DNA of 64,000 nucleotides from JBJMLO01 sp045805265 (GTDB taxonomy: Bacteria; Actinomycetota; UBA4738; JACQTL01). The position numbers were made by a program, and so were the translations under genes. Below the pieces are notes generated by a model. That model was not told the origin of the DNA, did not search any database, and worked only from the letters and a program-made list of their open reading frames with translations. Position 1 is the first letter of the stretch; each line of letters starts with the position of its first letter. The stretch is from contig JBJMLO010000011.1 in NCBI GenBank assembly GCA_045805265.1, positions 1 through 64,000 on the forward strand. The letters are read 5' to 3'. Positions 7,339 to 16,472 of this stretch are shown here, piece by piece.

Positions 7339-8138
7339 CCCTCCACGACCCCGGGGGTGAGGGCGCCATGCCGCCGGACCACGAGCGGATCGAGCAGCTG
7401 CTGGCGGCACACACTCTGAACAGCCTCGACGGGGAGGACCAGCGGGACGCCGAGCGCCTCCTCACCGAGCATCTTCCCGGGTGCGAGCGCTGCCGGGAGA
7501 TGCTCCCGGTGTTCCGCACCCTGGTGGCCGAGCTGGCGCTGGCCTCCCTTCCCGTGGATCCGCCCGACACTCTGCTGCCGCGACTACGCCGCGAGATCCA
7601 GGAGGCCCCGTGGCTCGGGAAGGGACCGGCGAAGGCGCCTCGTCGAGGCGTGGGATCCTGGCTTGCGGCCGCCGCGGCGATCGCCGTGGTCGGGCTCACC
7701 GTGTGGAACGTGACGCTGCACGCGCGGGTGGGCGACATCAGCTCCCGCCAGCAGCGGATCGCCGCGGTGACCCACCTCATGGCGCAGCCGGACGCGCGCA
7801 CCGTCGCCCTCGACAGCGAGCGCTCGGAGCACCGGGTGCTGCTCGGCTACCGCGAGGCCCAGGTCGCCCTGTTCGGCTCGGACGTCCCCGCCCCAGCCTC
7901 GGGGCACGTCTACCGTCTGTGGGTCGGTGAATCCAGCCACTTCCGGCACGTCGTGGACTTCGTGCCGGAGGAAGGCCTGGTCACGGTGCTGCTGGGCTTC
8001 GACGCCAGCCGCTACGACGAGATCCTCATCACGGAGGAGCCCTCGGGGAGCAGGCCGACCGTGCCCACCGGCCCCCGCCGGTGGTCGGCGGAGCTGACCC
8101 CGAAGTTCGGGAACCAGGGCGGAACCGACGCGGCCTGA
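7335..8138 (+). CDS. membrane anti-sigma factor, zinc-finger/RskA type
   Basis: 267 residues from the ATG overlapping the mini-ORF stop; Met at 7368, with GAGGG upstream, is a credible alternative start. The N-terminal anti-sigma domain carries the ZAS-like motif His46-x3-Cys50-x2-Cys53. One membrane span lies at ~108-126. The extracytoplasmic part resembles the anti-sigma-K (RskA) C-terminal domain. It should bind and inhibit the upstream ECF factor at the membrane, with release by proteolysis or oxidation as in related systems. The inducing signal is unknown. Confidence 0.85.
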   Translation: MTLHDPGGEGAMPPDHERIEQLLAAHTLNSLDGEDQRDAERLLTEHLPGCERCREMLPVFRTLVAELALASLPVDPPDTLLPRLRREIQEAPWLGKGPAKAPRRGVGSWLAAAAAIAVVGLTVWNVTLHARVGDISSRQQRIAAVTHLMAQPDARTVALDSERSEHRVLLGYREAQVALFGSDVPAPASGHVYRLWVGESSHFRHVVDFVPEEGLVTVLLGFDASRYDEILITEEPSGSRPTVPTGPRRWSAELTPKFGNQGGTDAA

Positions 8139-8187
8139 GCCGGCGCCTGGAGTGACCCCGTCGACGGCCCTGTCTTCGGGGCGAGGA

Positions 8188-9885
8188 TCAGAGCGCCGTC
8201 GCGCCCTTGACCGCCAGGAACAGGCCGACCCCGACGATGACGAGGGCGGTCGCGATCGGGAGCACGCGGAGCAGCCGGCCGGACAGCCGGCGGGCGATGG
8301 CGCCCCGGGCTCGCAGGGCGAGGATGCCCACGCCGACCAGCGCCGCGGCCATGCCCGCGCTGAACGAGAGGATGAGGGCGAGGCCGAACGCGATCCGGTG
8401 AGCCGAGAACGTGGCCAGGAGCACGACGATCGCCGTCGGCGACGGCAGGATCCCCCCGGCGACGGCGAGGCTCGCCATCCCTGCCCGGGAGAGCGGCCGG
8501 TCGAGCGTCTGCGGGCCAGGGTCACCCGTCCCGCGGTGGCCGTTCCCGTGGTCTCTGTTCCCCATGTGCCCGGGGCCGTGGCCCTGCCCGGGGGGCGCGT
8601 CACCGATCTCATGCGTGTTGAACCTCGAGCTCGCCCCGCGCTCGAGGGTCGAGGCGCCGGCCCGCACCAGCGCGGGGACACGTTCGGCGCCCACGTACGC
8701 CGCCATGGAGACATGATCATGGCGGTCCGCGCCGTGGCCGTTCGCGTGGATATGGTCGTGGCCGTGGTCCTGGTGCTCCGAGCCGTGGCCGTTCTCCTGG
8801 ACGTGGGTGTGGCCCCACGCGTGCCGGTGCGCCTCGGATTCGCCCCGGCGCCGTTCCCGGACCCGGAGGATCACGAGCGCGACGCCCATGCCGACCACGA
8901 GAAGCCCGGTGGCCAGGGTGACCCACGGGTAGATCCGGTCGGGCGCGACGACCTGCAGGCCGAGGATGGCGAGCCCGAGCGCGAGCACCGAGGCCGAGTG
9001 CATGGCCGCCACCGCGACGCCGACCTGGGCGGCCTGGCGGAGGCGGCCTCCCCGGCCGACGAGGTAGGCGGCCATCAGCGTCTTGCCGTGTCCGGGGAGC
9101 AGGGCGTGGGCGGCGCCGAAGGCGGCCGCCAGCGCCAGCGCGAGGAGCAGCGCGGGAATGGAAAGCCCGCTCCACGTGGCCAGCCGGGCGAACGCTCCGC
9201 CGGTCACCCCAGGGCGGGCTCCCACGCCGCCGCCGCCACCGGGCGCAGCCGGCGCGGCACCGCTGGCGCCGGGCCGGAAGTCGAACCGGGCCCTGGTGAC
9301 GTCCAGCGGGTTCTTCAGCAGGTCGGTCGGATACCGTAGGAGCGCCCGGCTGATGGTCCGTTCCGGCACGCTCGACTGGGTCACCACCGCTCCCCGCGCC
9401 CCGATCGCAGTGATCTCGTGCCAGCCGATGTGGTCCGCGTAGGTGCGATCGGCCACCGACACCGTTCCCGTCCGGCCGACCCGTCCGGCGAACACGGCCT
9501 CCAGGCGCAGGCAATGCAGCCCCGCCTGGCCGGGCCGCAACGCGGCGGTGGCGGATCGCACCCGCAGGGGCACCGTTCGGCCGTTCACCCGGACCTCGAC
9601 GTGGCCGACCAGCTCCGACGCGCGGCTGCTCGCGAAGGCGCCCAGCTCGGCGGCGCTCGCCGTGCCGTCGCCGTCCCGGTCCAGCGTGTGCGAGAGCTGG
9701 AAGGTGGGGATCTCGGCCATGTCGAGCACGTACTGCACCCGAACCTCGCCGGGAACGACGACCACTCCGTCGTACGTGTTGATCGTGAAGTTCCCCAACG
9801 GGTGGGCCGAGGCGCCGCCCGCCGACACGACCAGCAGCGTGAACCCCAGCACCAGCAGCGCCGCCAGCCGCCGGGCCGTCCTCAT
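8188..9885 (-). CDS. NicO-family nickel/cobalt exporter-like membrane protein
   Basis: 565 residues. A signal peptide (~1-26, cut after Ala-Ser-Ala) precedes an extracytoplasmic domain of ~200 residues beginning HPLGNFTIN. The rest is a six- or seven-span NicO/HupE-type permease (HALLPGHGKTL motif), with two His-rich hydrophilic loops (~370-415 and ~455-480) able to bind Ni/Co. The ATG overlaps the stop of the upstream TPR gene. It probably moves divalent metal across the cytoplasmic membrane. Direction (efflux versus uptake) cannot be read from sequence. Confidence 0.85.
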   Translation of the reverse strand: MRTARRLAALLVLGFTLLVVSAGGASAHPLGNFTINTYDGVVVVPGEVRVQYVLDMAEIPTFQLSHTLDRDGDGTASAAELGAFASSRASELVGHVEVRVNGRTVPLRVRSATAALRPGQAGLHCLRLEAVFAGRVGRTGTVSVADRTYADHIGWHEITAIGARGAVVTQSSVPERTISRALLRYPTDLLKNPLDVTRARFDFRPGASGAAPAAPGGGGGVGARPGVTGGAFARLATWSGLSIPALLLALALAAAFGAAHALLPGHGKTLMAAYLVGRGGRLRQAAQVGVAVAAMHSASVLALGLAILGLQVVAPDRIYPWVTLATGLLVVGMGVALVILRVRERRRGESEAHRHAWGHTHVQENGHGSEHQDHGHDHIHANGHGADRHDHVSMAAYVGAERVPALVRAGASTLERGASSRFNTHEIGDAPPGQGHGPGHMGNRDHGNGHRGTGDPGPQTLDRPLSRAGMASLAVAGGILPSPTAIVVLLATFSAHRIAFGLALILSFSAGMAAALVGVGILALRARGAIARRLSGRLLRVLPIATALVIVGVGLFLAVKGATAL

Positions 9886-11315
9886 GCTCCGTGTCCCAGG
9901 AGGGCCAGCGTCCGGCGAGCGGTCACGGCGTGCAGGATCGAGAAATGGGGGTTGATGTCGAGAGCCCGGCGGAGGTCGCGGCGGGCCCCGGCCGCGTCGC
10001 CGGTGGCCCGTTCGATCATCCCCGCATGGAAGGCCAGCAGCGCGCTGCGGTATCCGAGCTGCCGGGCGAACCGGACGTAGGGCATCGCCTGATCGGCCCG
10101 GCCCGCCCGGAACAAGGACCAGGCCAGCGCGTCGGCCACCAGGATGCTGTGGCGCCGGTTCCACTCGGTGCGGGCCTCGTCGACCGCCTTGGTCGGGTCG
10201 CCGTGGTCCGCGTCGAACAGCGCGAGCTCCAGGTCGACGTCGACCCCCGCCGCCTGGAACAGCCGCTCCTCGACGCGCACCGTCGCGTACTGCTCGTCGG
10301 CGTCGGCGTCGCGGCCCGCGACCGTGTCCAGGTCTCCCAGCGCGATCAGGTACTCGGGCGAGGGGTACCGCGACACGACGGCGGAGAACTGCCGGATCGC
10401 AGCGTCGAGGTCGCCCCGGGCCCACGCCACCCTGGCCAGGCCGGCCTGCGGCGGCATGTACTCGGCCGTGGCGGCGATCGCCTCCCGGTACGAACGCTCG
10501 GCGTTGTCCAGCCGGCCGGAGTTGAAGGAGAGGTCCCCGAGCTGCGAGGCCGCGAAGGCCCGGTCCTCGGGCGTCCCTGCCGCGCCGAGGGCCAGCTGCA
10601 TGGCCGCGACCGCCCCGTCGACGTCGCCCTGCAGCTCGCGGGCGTACGAGACCCGGGCGTAGGAGGCGAGGTCCGGCTTGAGATCGACCATGTGCTGGAA
10701 GGTGGCGAAGGCCGCGTCGTAGCGCCCCAGCTCCACCTGGGCGTCGCCGATGACCCCGTAGCCGTTGCCGTTGTAGGGATTCACGGCCCGGGCCCGCTCG
10801 CCCCACCCGAGTGCCCCGGCGAAGTCGTGCCGGGCGGCGGCGAGGGCTCCCTCGCCGGTGTCGGCCTCGAAGTTCCCGTCGGCGTGGATCCGCAGCGACC
10901 GGCGCAGCGCGCCCTCCGCCTTGGGGTAGAAGCTGGGGTCGGCGCTCACCCGGGCCTCCTGGGCGTAGGCCAGGCCGAGCGTCGCCCACGCCGCCCAATC
11001 CTCCGGAACCGCCCGCAGGCGGGCCTGGAGGCTGGCGATGGCCTGCTGGAGCGAGCCCGAGAGGATGACGGGGTGGCCCTGCAGGGATCCCGCCGGGTCG
11101 GTTCCCAGGACGTCCCCGCCCCGGGCCGGGGTGTCGGGATGGTTCCCGAACGGCCCCAGGCTCCCCACCGCGAGGAGCGCGACGGCGAGCGACACGACGC
11201 CGAGCGCCGCCAGCGCCCGGCGCAGCCCGCGCCGCCTCCGCGTCCCCCTTCCCGCCGGAGGGGGCGCGGAGGGGCCCGCGCTCTGTCGAGCCCGGACCCC
11301 TCCGACCGTGTCCAA
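9882..11315 (-). CDS. membrane-anchored tetratricopeptide-repeat protein
   Basis: 477 residues from a TTG start placed 7 nt after AGGAGG, which itself spans the stop of the DUF4331 gene. A Pro/Arg-rich cytoplasmic tail precedes one membrane span (~30-50). The remainder is a superhelix of about nine TPR-like units (AWATLGLAYAQEA, GYGVIGDAQVELGRYDAAF and similar). It is a probable scaffold outside the membrane. It is coupled on both sides to the DUF4331 protein and the metal exporter, which suggests one functional unit. Confidence 0.85.
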   Translation of the reverse strand: MDTVGGVRARQSAGPSAPPPAGRGTRRRRGLRRALAALGVVSLAVALLAVGSLGPFGNHPDTPARGGDVLGTDPAGSLQGHPVILSGSLQQAIASLQARLRAVPEDWAAWATLGLAYAQEARVSADPSFYPKAEGALRRSLRIHADGNFEADTGEGALAAARHDFAGALGWGERARAVNPYNGNGYGVIGDAQVELGRYDAAFATFQHMVDLKPDLASYARVSYARELQGDVDGAVAAMQLALGAAGTPEDRAFAASQLGDLSFNSGRLDNAERSYREAIAATAEYMPPQAGLARVAWARGDLDAAIRQFSAVVSRYPSPEYLIALGDLDTVAGRDADADEQYATVRVEERLFQAAGVDVDLELALFDADHGDPTKAVDEARTEWNRRHSILVADALAWSLFRAGRADQAMPYVRFARQLGYRSALLAFHAGMIERATGDAAGARRDLRRALDINPHFSILHAVTARRTLALLGHGA

Positions 11316-11326
11316 CTCCGCTCCTC

Positions 11327-12751
11327 CTAGTGGGGGTCGGGGTCGGACCCGTGGTGCGGGTACGCGACGTACGGGAAGTCGTCCTGGAACGGCACGTCGT
11401 TGGCGTTCACGCCGTCACCGAGCGAGTCGACGATGCCCGGGTGGCCGGGGAGCAGGACTCCCTCCACCACGCGGACCGCGACGTCGATGATGTCGTCGCT
11501 CAGCCGCCGGCCGTTCGGGAACCCCTGCGGGTCACCCGCGATCGCGCCGATCGTGTTGCAGCCCGGAGCCCCGTTGTGGCCGCACAGCGGGGTGTCGATG
11601 TTCAGCCGGAGCTGCTCCGAGGGCGTGACGCCGGGCGGCTGGTTCAGCCCGGAGAGCCCGGTGAGGAACACCGAGATCAGGTCGTCACGCTGGATCCCCG
11701 GCGTTCCGGAATCCGAGTCCGGCACCGGCAGCCCGTACAGGGCGTTCAGCACGTGCGGCAGCTCGGGGTCGTTCACCTTGCCGAGGAACTGCGCGTCGTC
11801 CTGGGGCTTGGACGCGTTGAAGTAGTCCTTGGCCCCCACCGGGACGACGACCTCGTTCACGAGCGGCATGCCCAGGCGCGAGACCTGCACGAAGCTGCCG
11901 CTCGAGTCGATGGAGCCGTCGGTGTTCTGCACGCGGATCGACTTCCGCTCGGCCGTGGTCCAGATGCCGATGACCGAGGACGTCCCGCGCAGGGCGCGCC
12001 TCGGGACCTGCAGCACCAGGGCGTTCACGTTGAAGCCCTTCAGCGTGTCGTCGCCCGACTCCGGGAACGTCGCAGCGCACGGGTACGGAGGTGCGCAGCC
12101 GTACGCCAGGTCGAACACCCGGAGGTCCAGGAAGAACGGGTCGTCGGCCTGCCCGGCCCAGGTCTTCGAGCTCCCGCCGCCGAAGCTCGTGATGGCCTCG
12201 TCGGCGATCGACTCGTAGTCCGGCATCGACGTCTCGCCGACGTCGGACGGCGCCGAGATGGCGTCGTCGACGAGGGTCGTGGTCGTCGCGTGGCCGCTCG
12301 GATGCGTGATCCGATCGAGGTCGTACGTCTGGTAGAAGTTCAGGTTCGGGTCGGTGAGCGAGGCCACCGGGCCCGTGTTGTACAGGAACGTGTCCGTGTT
12401 CCGGTAGTGGTTCGTGAACGTCCACCGGTACACGATGTCCGGCTTCGCATCCCCGTTGTTGTCGATGTTGATGTCGTAGTGGACGCCGTCGGCCCAAGCG
12501 TAGAAGTTCGGGCCGCCGCCGGGCTCCTCGAACGGGATCCAGTTGCTGACGAACGTGATGGTGCTCGGCTTGTCCTGGCTCCGGAACGCGTAGAGGTCCG
12601 TTCCGTCGACCTGGGGATCCGCCGACACCAGTGGCGCCTCGCGGTGGCTCGACGCCAGTCCGGTGCCCGGCCCGAGGCCCGCGAACAGGCCCCCTCCGAG
12701 CGCCATCGTGGCGCCGACCGCGACCGCCGCCCTGCGGTATCGCTTCTTCAC
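11327..12751 (-). CDS. secreted DUF4331 protein
   Basis: 474 residues; GTG start with AAGGAG 7 nt upstream. A Sec signal peptide (~1-33, ending before SSHREAPLV) is followed by a full-length DUF4331 domain, recognised by SSHREAPLVSADPQVDGTD, the YDINIDNNGDAKPDIVY calcium-like loop and NARRLSDDIIDVAVR-like C-terminal motif. The biochemical role of DUF4331 is not established. It is first gene of a three-gene operon with the TPR protein and the NicO exporter, which points to a metal- or envelope-stress function. Confidence 0.88.
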   Translation of the reverse strand: MKKRYRRAAVAVGATMALGGGLFAGLGPGTGLASSHREAPLVSADPQVDGTDLYAFRSQDKPSTITFVSNWIPFEEPGGGPNFYAWADGVHYDINIDNNGDAKPDIVYRWTFTNHYRNTDTFLYNTGPVASLTDPNLNFYQTYDLDRITHPSGHATTTTLVDDAISAPSDVGETSMPDYESIADEAITSFGGGSSKTWAGQADDPFFLDLRVFDLAYGCAPPYPCAATFPESGDDTLKGFNVNALVLQVPRRALRGTSSVIGIWTTAERKSIRVQNTDGSIDSSGSFVQVSRLGMPLVNEVVVPVGAKDYFNASKPQDDAQFLGKVNDPELPHVLNALYGLPVPDSDSGTPGIQRDDLISVFLTGLSGLNQPPGVTPSEQLRLNIDTPLCGHNGAPGCNTIGAIAGDPQGFPNGRRLSDDIIDVAVRVVEGVLLPGHPGIVDSLGDGVNANDVPFQDDFPYVAYPHHGSDPDPH

Positions 12752-12925
12752 TACAGGACTCCTTCGTGAGTCGAGTACGACGATGCCGCCGGAGGAAGCG
12801 GCCGGCCCAAGCCCGGCCGCGGGTTTGCATCACCTCCCCGTCACTCGCGGTCTCGTTTCCGATCCCGGCGGCACGCATGGTTCGCGTCCGGGGACGAGCC
12901 GGATCAGAGGTGAGTCAGAAAAGAC

Positions 12926-13672
12926 CTACGTCGAGGCGGTGGCGTCGCGCGCCGGAGCCGGCCGCGAGGCCCGGAGGAACCCCCAGAACATCACCGCGAT
13001 CCCGAGCGCGAGTCCCACCGAGAACATCGGCACCACGTCGAGCCCCGCGCCGACGCCGGACCCGATCGCGACGATCGTCGCGCCGACGGCGATGCCGACC
13101 GTCCCCAGGAACCGGTTCCGCAGGTGTGGTGCCTTGCGCATGCGCCAGGCGGACCATGCCGCGCCGGCGACCAGGACCACGTACGCGGGATAGGAGAAGT
13201 ACTGCGCCAGCCTATAGGCAGGCCCCGGGCCGGAAGGGACTGTTCCAACACAGGCGATGGCAAAGGGCCCCCAGCAAGGTGTGAAGACATCCTTGCCGAG
13301 GGGCAGATCGCGCGCATAGAGGGCGAGGCTCAGATCAGCCGTGCGAACGACGTTCAATGCATACGCGGTGCCGAACAGGATCACGAGGAAGAGCGCGATC
13401 TGGACGCGGCGGTCGCGGATCAACAGAAGCAGCTCCCCGAGCGCGAGATACGGCACGTTCAGCACCGCTCCGAGCAGCCAGTAGATTCCGAACTCGGCCG
13501 GAGTCCAGCCGTTGAGGATCCCGAGGAACGCGGCGAACGACGCGGCGGCGAACATCAGCAGCGCGACCGCCCATGCGGCCAGGTAGGGGCGACGGCGGGC
13601 TGCGAACTCCTTCGCTACGAGCGCCGCGAACGCCACCGCGACGATCGCCGCGGCCAGGGGGAACACCCACAT
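12926..13672 (-). CDS. seven-span membrane protein of unknown function
   Basis: 248 residues from ATG 13672, 5 nt after the acyl-CoA synthetase stop. Seven hydrophobic helices are evenly spaced through the protein, with short loops and a small Arg-rich cytoplasmic tail. No catalytic or transport motif was recognised. It is the last gene of the CrtC-like/acyl-CoA synthetase unit, so a lipid or terpenoid-related role is possible by position only. Confidence 0.65.
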   Translation of the reverse strand: MWVFPLAAAIVAVAFAALVAKEFAARRRPYLAAWAVALLMFAAASFAAFLGILNGWTPAEFGIYWLLGAVLNVPYLALGELLLLIRDRRVQIALFLVILFGTAYALNVVRTADLSLALYARDLPLGKDVFTPCWGPFAIACVGTVPSGPGPAYRLAQYFSYPAYVVLVAGAAWSAWRMRKAPHLRNRFLGTVGIAVGATIVAIGSGVGAGLDVVPMFSVGLALGIAVMFWGFLRASRPAPARDATAST

Positions 13673-13677
13673 CGCGG

Positions 13678-15228
13678 TCAGCCGGACCGCGGCTCGCCGC
13701 CGAGGACCTCTTCGCCGCGGAGGGCCCGGCGGAGGACCTTCCCGGTCGGGTGACGGGGGAGCTCGTCGACGATCTCGATGTCGCGCGGGACCTTGAACCT
13801 CGCCAGGTACCGCGAGACGCCGTCGGCGAGCGACTGGGGCGTGGCGGTGGCCGCGGGCTCCAGCACCACGATCGCCTTCACCGCCTCCCCCGTGCGGGGG
13901 TCGGGGACCCCGATGACGACGGCGTCGGCGACTCCCGGGAGGCGGACCAAGGCGTCCTCGACCTCCTTGGGGAACACGTTGAACCCGGAGACGATGATCA
14001 GGTCCTTGGTCCGGTCGACCAGGTAAAGGTAGCCGTCGTCGTCGCGGTAGGCCACGTCGCCGGTGCGCAGCCACCCGTCCGTCAGAGCCTGCGCCGTCGC
14101 CTCGTCCTTCCCCCAGTACCCTCGGAACACGGCCGGGCCCCGGACGACGATCTCGCCGGGGTCGCCCTCCTCGACGTCCTCCAGGCCCGCCTCGGTCTGC
14201 TCCACCAGACGCACCTCGACACCCGGGATCGGCAGCCCGATCGAGCTTGCCCGCGGCCGGTCGCCGACCGCGCTCGAGGTCACCGCCGGCCCCGCCTCGG
14301 TCAGCCCGTAGGAGTCCCAGATCGTGACGCCGAACCGGTCGCGGAAGCGCTGGAACACCTCGGGCGGCAGCGGCGCCGCGCCCGACACGGCGATTCGCAC
14401 GGTCGCGAAGGCCTTCTTCCGGCCCTGGGGCTGCTCCAGCCACTCGACGTACATCGGCGGTGCGCCGGGGAGCAGCGTCACGCCCTGCTGCTCCACGACG
14501 TCGAGGGTCTCCGTCGGGTCGAACCGCTCCATCAGCACGCACTCGGCGCCGGCGCGGACGGCCATCCCCAGGATCACGTTCAGTGCGTAGATGTGGAACA
14601 CGGGCAGCACGAGCAACACGACGTCGTCCTCGACGATCCGCATCGCGGGGACCTCTTCCATCTGGTCCATGTTCGCCTCGAGGTTGTCGTGGCCGAGCAT
14701 GGCGCCCTTGGGATCGGCCGTCGTCCCGGACGTGTACTGGATCAGGGCCAGCCCGTCGGGCGACTCGCGGGCCTCGGCCATGGGCTGCTCGCGGCCCCTG
14801 GCCTCCTCGAACGACACCGTCCCGGAAGGCACCGGGGGACCGGCCACGACGAAGACGGTCTCCAGGTCCGAGACCCGGTCGCGCACGGCAAGGATCGCCG
14901 GCAGGTACTGCATCTGGGCGACGATGGCGCGCGCACCCGCGTCGGCCAGGATGTAGCCCAGCTCCTCGCTCGTCAGCATGACGTTCAGCGGGACGGCCAC
15001 GGCGCCCACGCGCCAGATGCCGTACAGCGCCGAGACGAACTCGGGCACGTTCCCCACCACCAGCGCGACGCGGTCGCCGGGCTGAACGCCGCTCGAGACC
15101 AGGGCCGCGGCCGCCCGCCCCACCGCATCGTCCAGCTGGGCGTACGTCACGGGACGGCCGTGGAACACGAGAGCGTTCGCCTCGGGACGCCGGGCGGCCT
15201 GCTCGGCCAGCAGGGAGGAGACGTTCAT
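13678..15228 (-). CDS. acyl-CoA synthetase (AMP-forming)
   Basis: 516 residues, ANL superfamily. The phosphate-binding motif YTSGTTADPKG is at 165-175, followed by DSYGLTEAGP, GWLRTGD and the C-terminal lysine motif PTGKVLRR. It activates a carboxylic acid to acyl-AMP, then acyl-CoA. Chain length cannot be told from sequence. It lies 11 nt downstream of the CrtC-like gene in the same direction, so a fatty or terpenoid acid substrate is plausible. Confidence 0.93.
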   Translation of the reverse strand: MNVSSLLAEQAARRPEANALVFHGRPVTYAQLDDAVGRAAAALVSSGVQPGDRVALVVGNVPEFVSALYGIWRVGAVAVPLNVMLTSEELGYILADAGARAIVAQMQYLPAILAVRDRVSDLETVFVVAGPPVPSGTVSFEEARGREQPMAEARESPDGLALIQYTSGTTADPKGAMLGHDNLEANMDQMEEVPAMRIVEDDVVLLVLPVFHIYALNVILGMAVRAGAECVLMERFDPTETLDVVEQQGVTLLPGAPPMYVEWLEQPQGRKKAFATVRIAVSGAAPLPPEVFQRFRDRFGVTIWDSYGLTEAGPAVTSSAVGDRPRASSIGLPIPGVEVRLVEQTEAGLEDVEEGDPGEIVVRGPAVFRGYWGKDEATAQALTDGWLRTGDVAYRDDDGYLYLVDRTKDLIIVSGFNVFPKEVEDALVRLPGVADAVVIGVPDPRTGEAVKAIVVLEPAATATPQSLADGVSRYLARFKVPRDIEIVDELPRHPTGKVLRRALRGEEVLGGEPRSG

Positions 15229-15239
15229 CGGGGCGGAGT

Positions 15240-16316
15240 CTAGCCCGGGCCCTCGCCCGTTTTGCCCACTTCCACGTGCTCGACGAACTCGCCGGGGGCG
15301 GGCGTCCGGCCCGCCCATTCCGCGTGGGTCGTTCCCACCGACGACAGGCTGGCGATCTCCTCGAACCCCCCCGCGCGCCGCTCGAACAGCACGAAGCGCG
15401 AGGACGCCACCTCGCTGTTGTGACACCACCGGGGGGTCCCGTCGGGGTCGAGGTATCGGGCCCGGACGATCAACGAGGGATCGGCGGCGACCCGCCCCGT
15501 CAGCCGGTACTGGCGGTCCCCCAGGTCGATGCGCCACGCCCCCAGCGTCTGCTCACGCTTCCTCGAGATCCGGGACAGCCGGATCCACCGCCCGTTCATC
15601 CGCAGCGCCGCGAACGTCGTGTACGGCGTCGTGAACGGCCCGCGCCTCCCCTGCGCGCTGATCGCCGACAGCAGGACGTCGTCCTCGCCTTCGAACGCCG
15701 AGCAGTGCGCCCACGCCCACCGCTCGGCGTGCTTCGAGCCGTGCAGATGTCCCTGCTGCCCGGGGATTCCGTCCAGCGTGGCCGTCTCCCCGTCCACGGT
15801 CACCGTCCCGGTGAACCGCGTCGCCGGGTTCGGCGAGAACGGCTTGGTCGGCGCCAGCCCTCCCCGGTACAGCGCGTCCGGCAGCAGCCGGAGCGTCTCG
15901 TCACCGGTGGGCCAGGCGAGCTCCCACTCCACCTCGTGCCCCTCGCCCGACAGCCTGCCGGCCGCCCTCCCGGACGAGAACATGGAATCCCCGATCTGGA
16001 TCTCGAACGGCTCGGGCCGGTCGCGGACCTGTCCCATCGGCCACGCCGCGTTCAGCGCGAGGATCCGCTCCGGCCGGTCCCGGTCGAACCGGGCGAACCA
16101 CACCCGCCCCTCCGGCGCGGCCCCGGTCGGAGCGTGCAGCGTCGACCGGATCCAGTAGGCCGTGTGCCCGTCCGAGAGCGTGACGAACCAGACCTCGTAG
16201 TGGCCCGGCTTGCCGTTCCACGCGGGCGCGTTGTCGCGCTCGATCGCGCCTTCCCCTTGCCTCGAGCCCCACCCGACTCGCGCGCGAGGATATCCGACCC
16301 CCGCCTCGCCCACCAT
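15240..16316 (-). CDS. CrtC/tocopherol-cyclase-like lipocalin-fold protein
   Basis: 358 residues, ATG with GGGGAGG 6 nt upstream. No signal peptide is evident. The protein is all-beta in character, with conserved-looking blocks such as GHLHGSKHAERWAWAHC and AYWIRSTLHAP that resemble the hydroxyneurosporene synthase (CrtC)/AttH lipocalin-like superfamily. Members act on or bind hydrophobic isoprenoids. It is first gene of the unit with an acyl-CoA synthetase. No substrate assignment is possible from the sequence. Confidence 0.6.
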   Translation of the reverse strand: MVGEAGVGYPRARVGWGSRQGEGAIERDNAPAWNGKPGHYEVWFVTLSDGHTAYWIRSTLHAPTGAAPEGRVWFARFDRDRPERILALNAAWPMGQVRDRPEPFEIQIGDSMFSSGRAAGRLSGEGHEVEWELAWPTGDETLRLLPDALYRGGLAPTKPFSPNPATRFTGTVTVDGETATLDGIPGQQGHLHGSKHAERWAWAHCSAFEGEDDVLLSAISAQGRRGPFTTPYTTFAALRMNGRWIRLSRISRKREQTLGAWRIDLGDRQYRLTGRVAADPSLIVRARYLDPDGTPRWCHNSEVASSRFVLFERRAGGFEEIASLSSVGTTHAEWAGRTPAPGEFVEHVEVGKTGEGPG

Positions 16317-16420
16317 GGACGACCTCCCCAGATACGCGACCGACGGATCGCCAGCGCATCGTCCGCGGTTCGGTCACCGAATCTTCACGAGACGATCCGG
16401 GGCGGTGGCGGGGGCACCGA

Positions 16421-16426
16421 TACAAT
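16421..16426 (+). promoter_or_regulatory. -10 element TACAAT
   Basis: TACAAT is followed by exactly 7 nt and GTG 16434, the start of a 12-codon leader peptide. The transcript is therefore probably leaderless with respect to that peptide and continues into the sugar isomerase gene. Confidence 0.55.
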
Positions 16427-16433
16427 GCACGGC

Positions 16434-16472
16434 GTGCTCTCCCGCCACCCCTGCCTCGACGCCGGCCGATGA
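16434..16472 (+). CDS. 12-residue leader peptide upstream of isomerase
   Basis: GTG start 7 nt downstream of TACAAT; the peptide reads VLSRHPCLDAGR. Its TGA overlaps the ATG of the following gene (ATGA, 16469-16472), so translation of the isomerase should depend on ribosomes finishing this peptide. It contains a single Cys. It may be a regulatory uORF. Confidence 0.5.
   Translation: MLSRHPCLDAGR

Noticed and set aside
8188..10998. 936-codon frame suggesting a TPR-NicO fusion
   Set aside because: The extra N-terminal part is a shadow of the TPR gene; a signal peptide begins at Met 9885 and ATGA joins the two genes.
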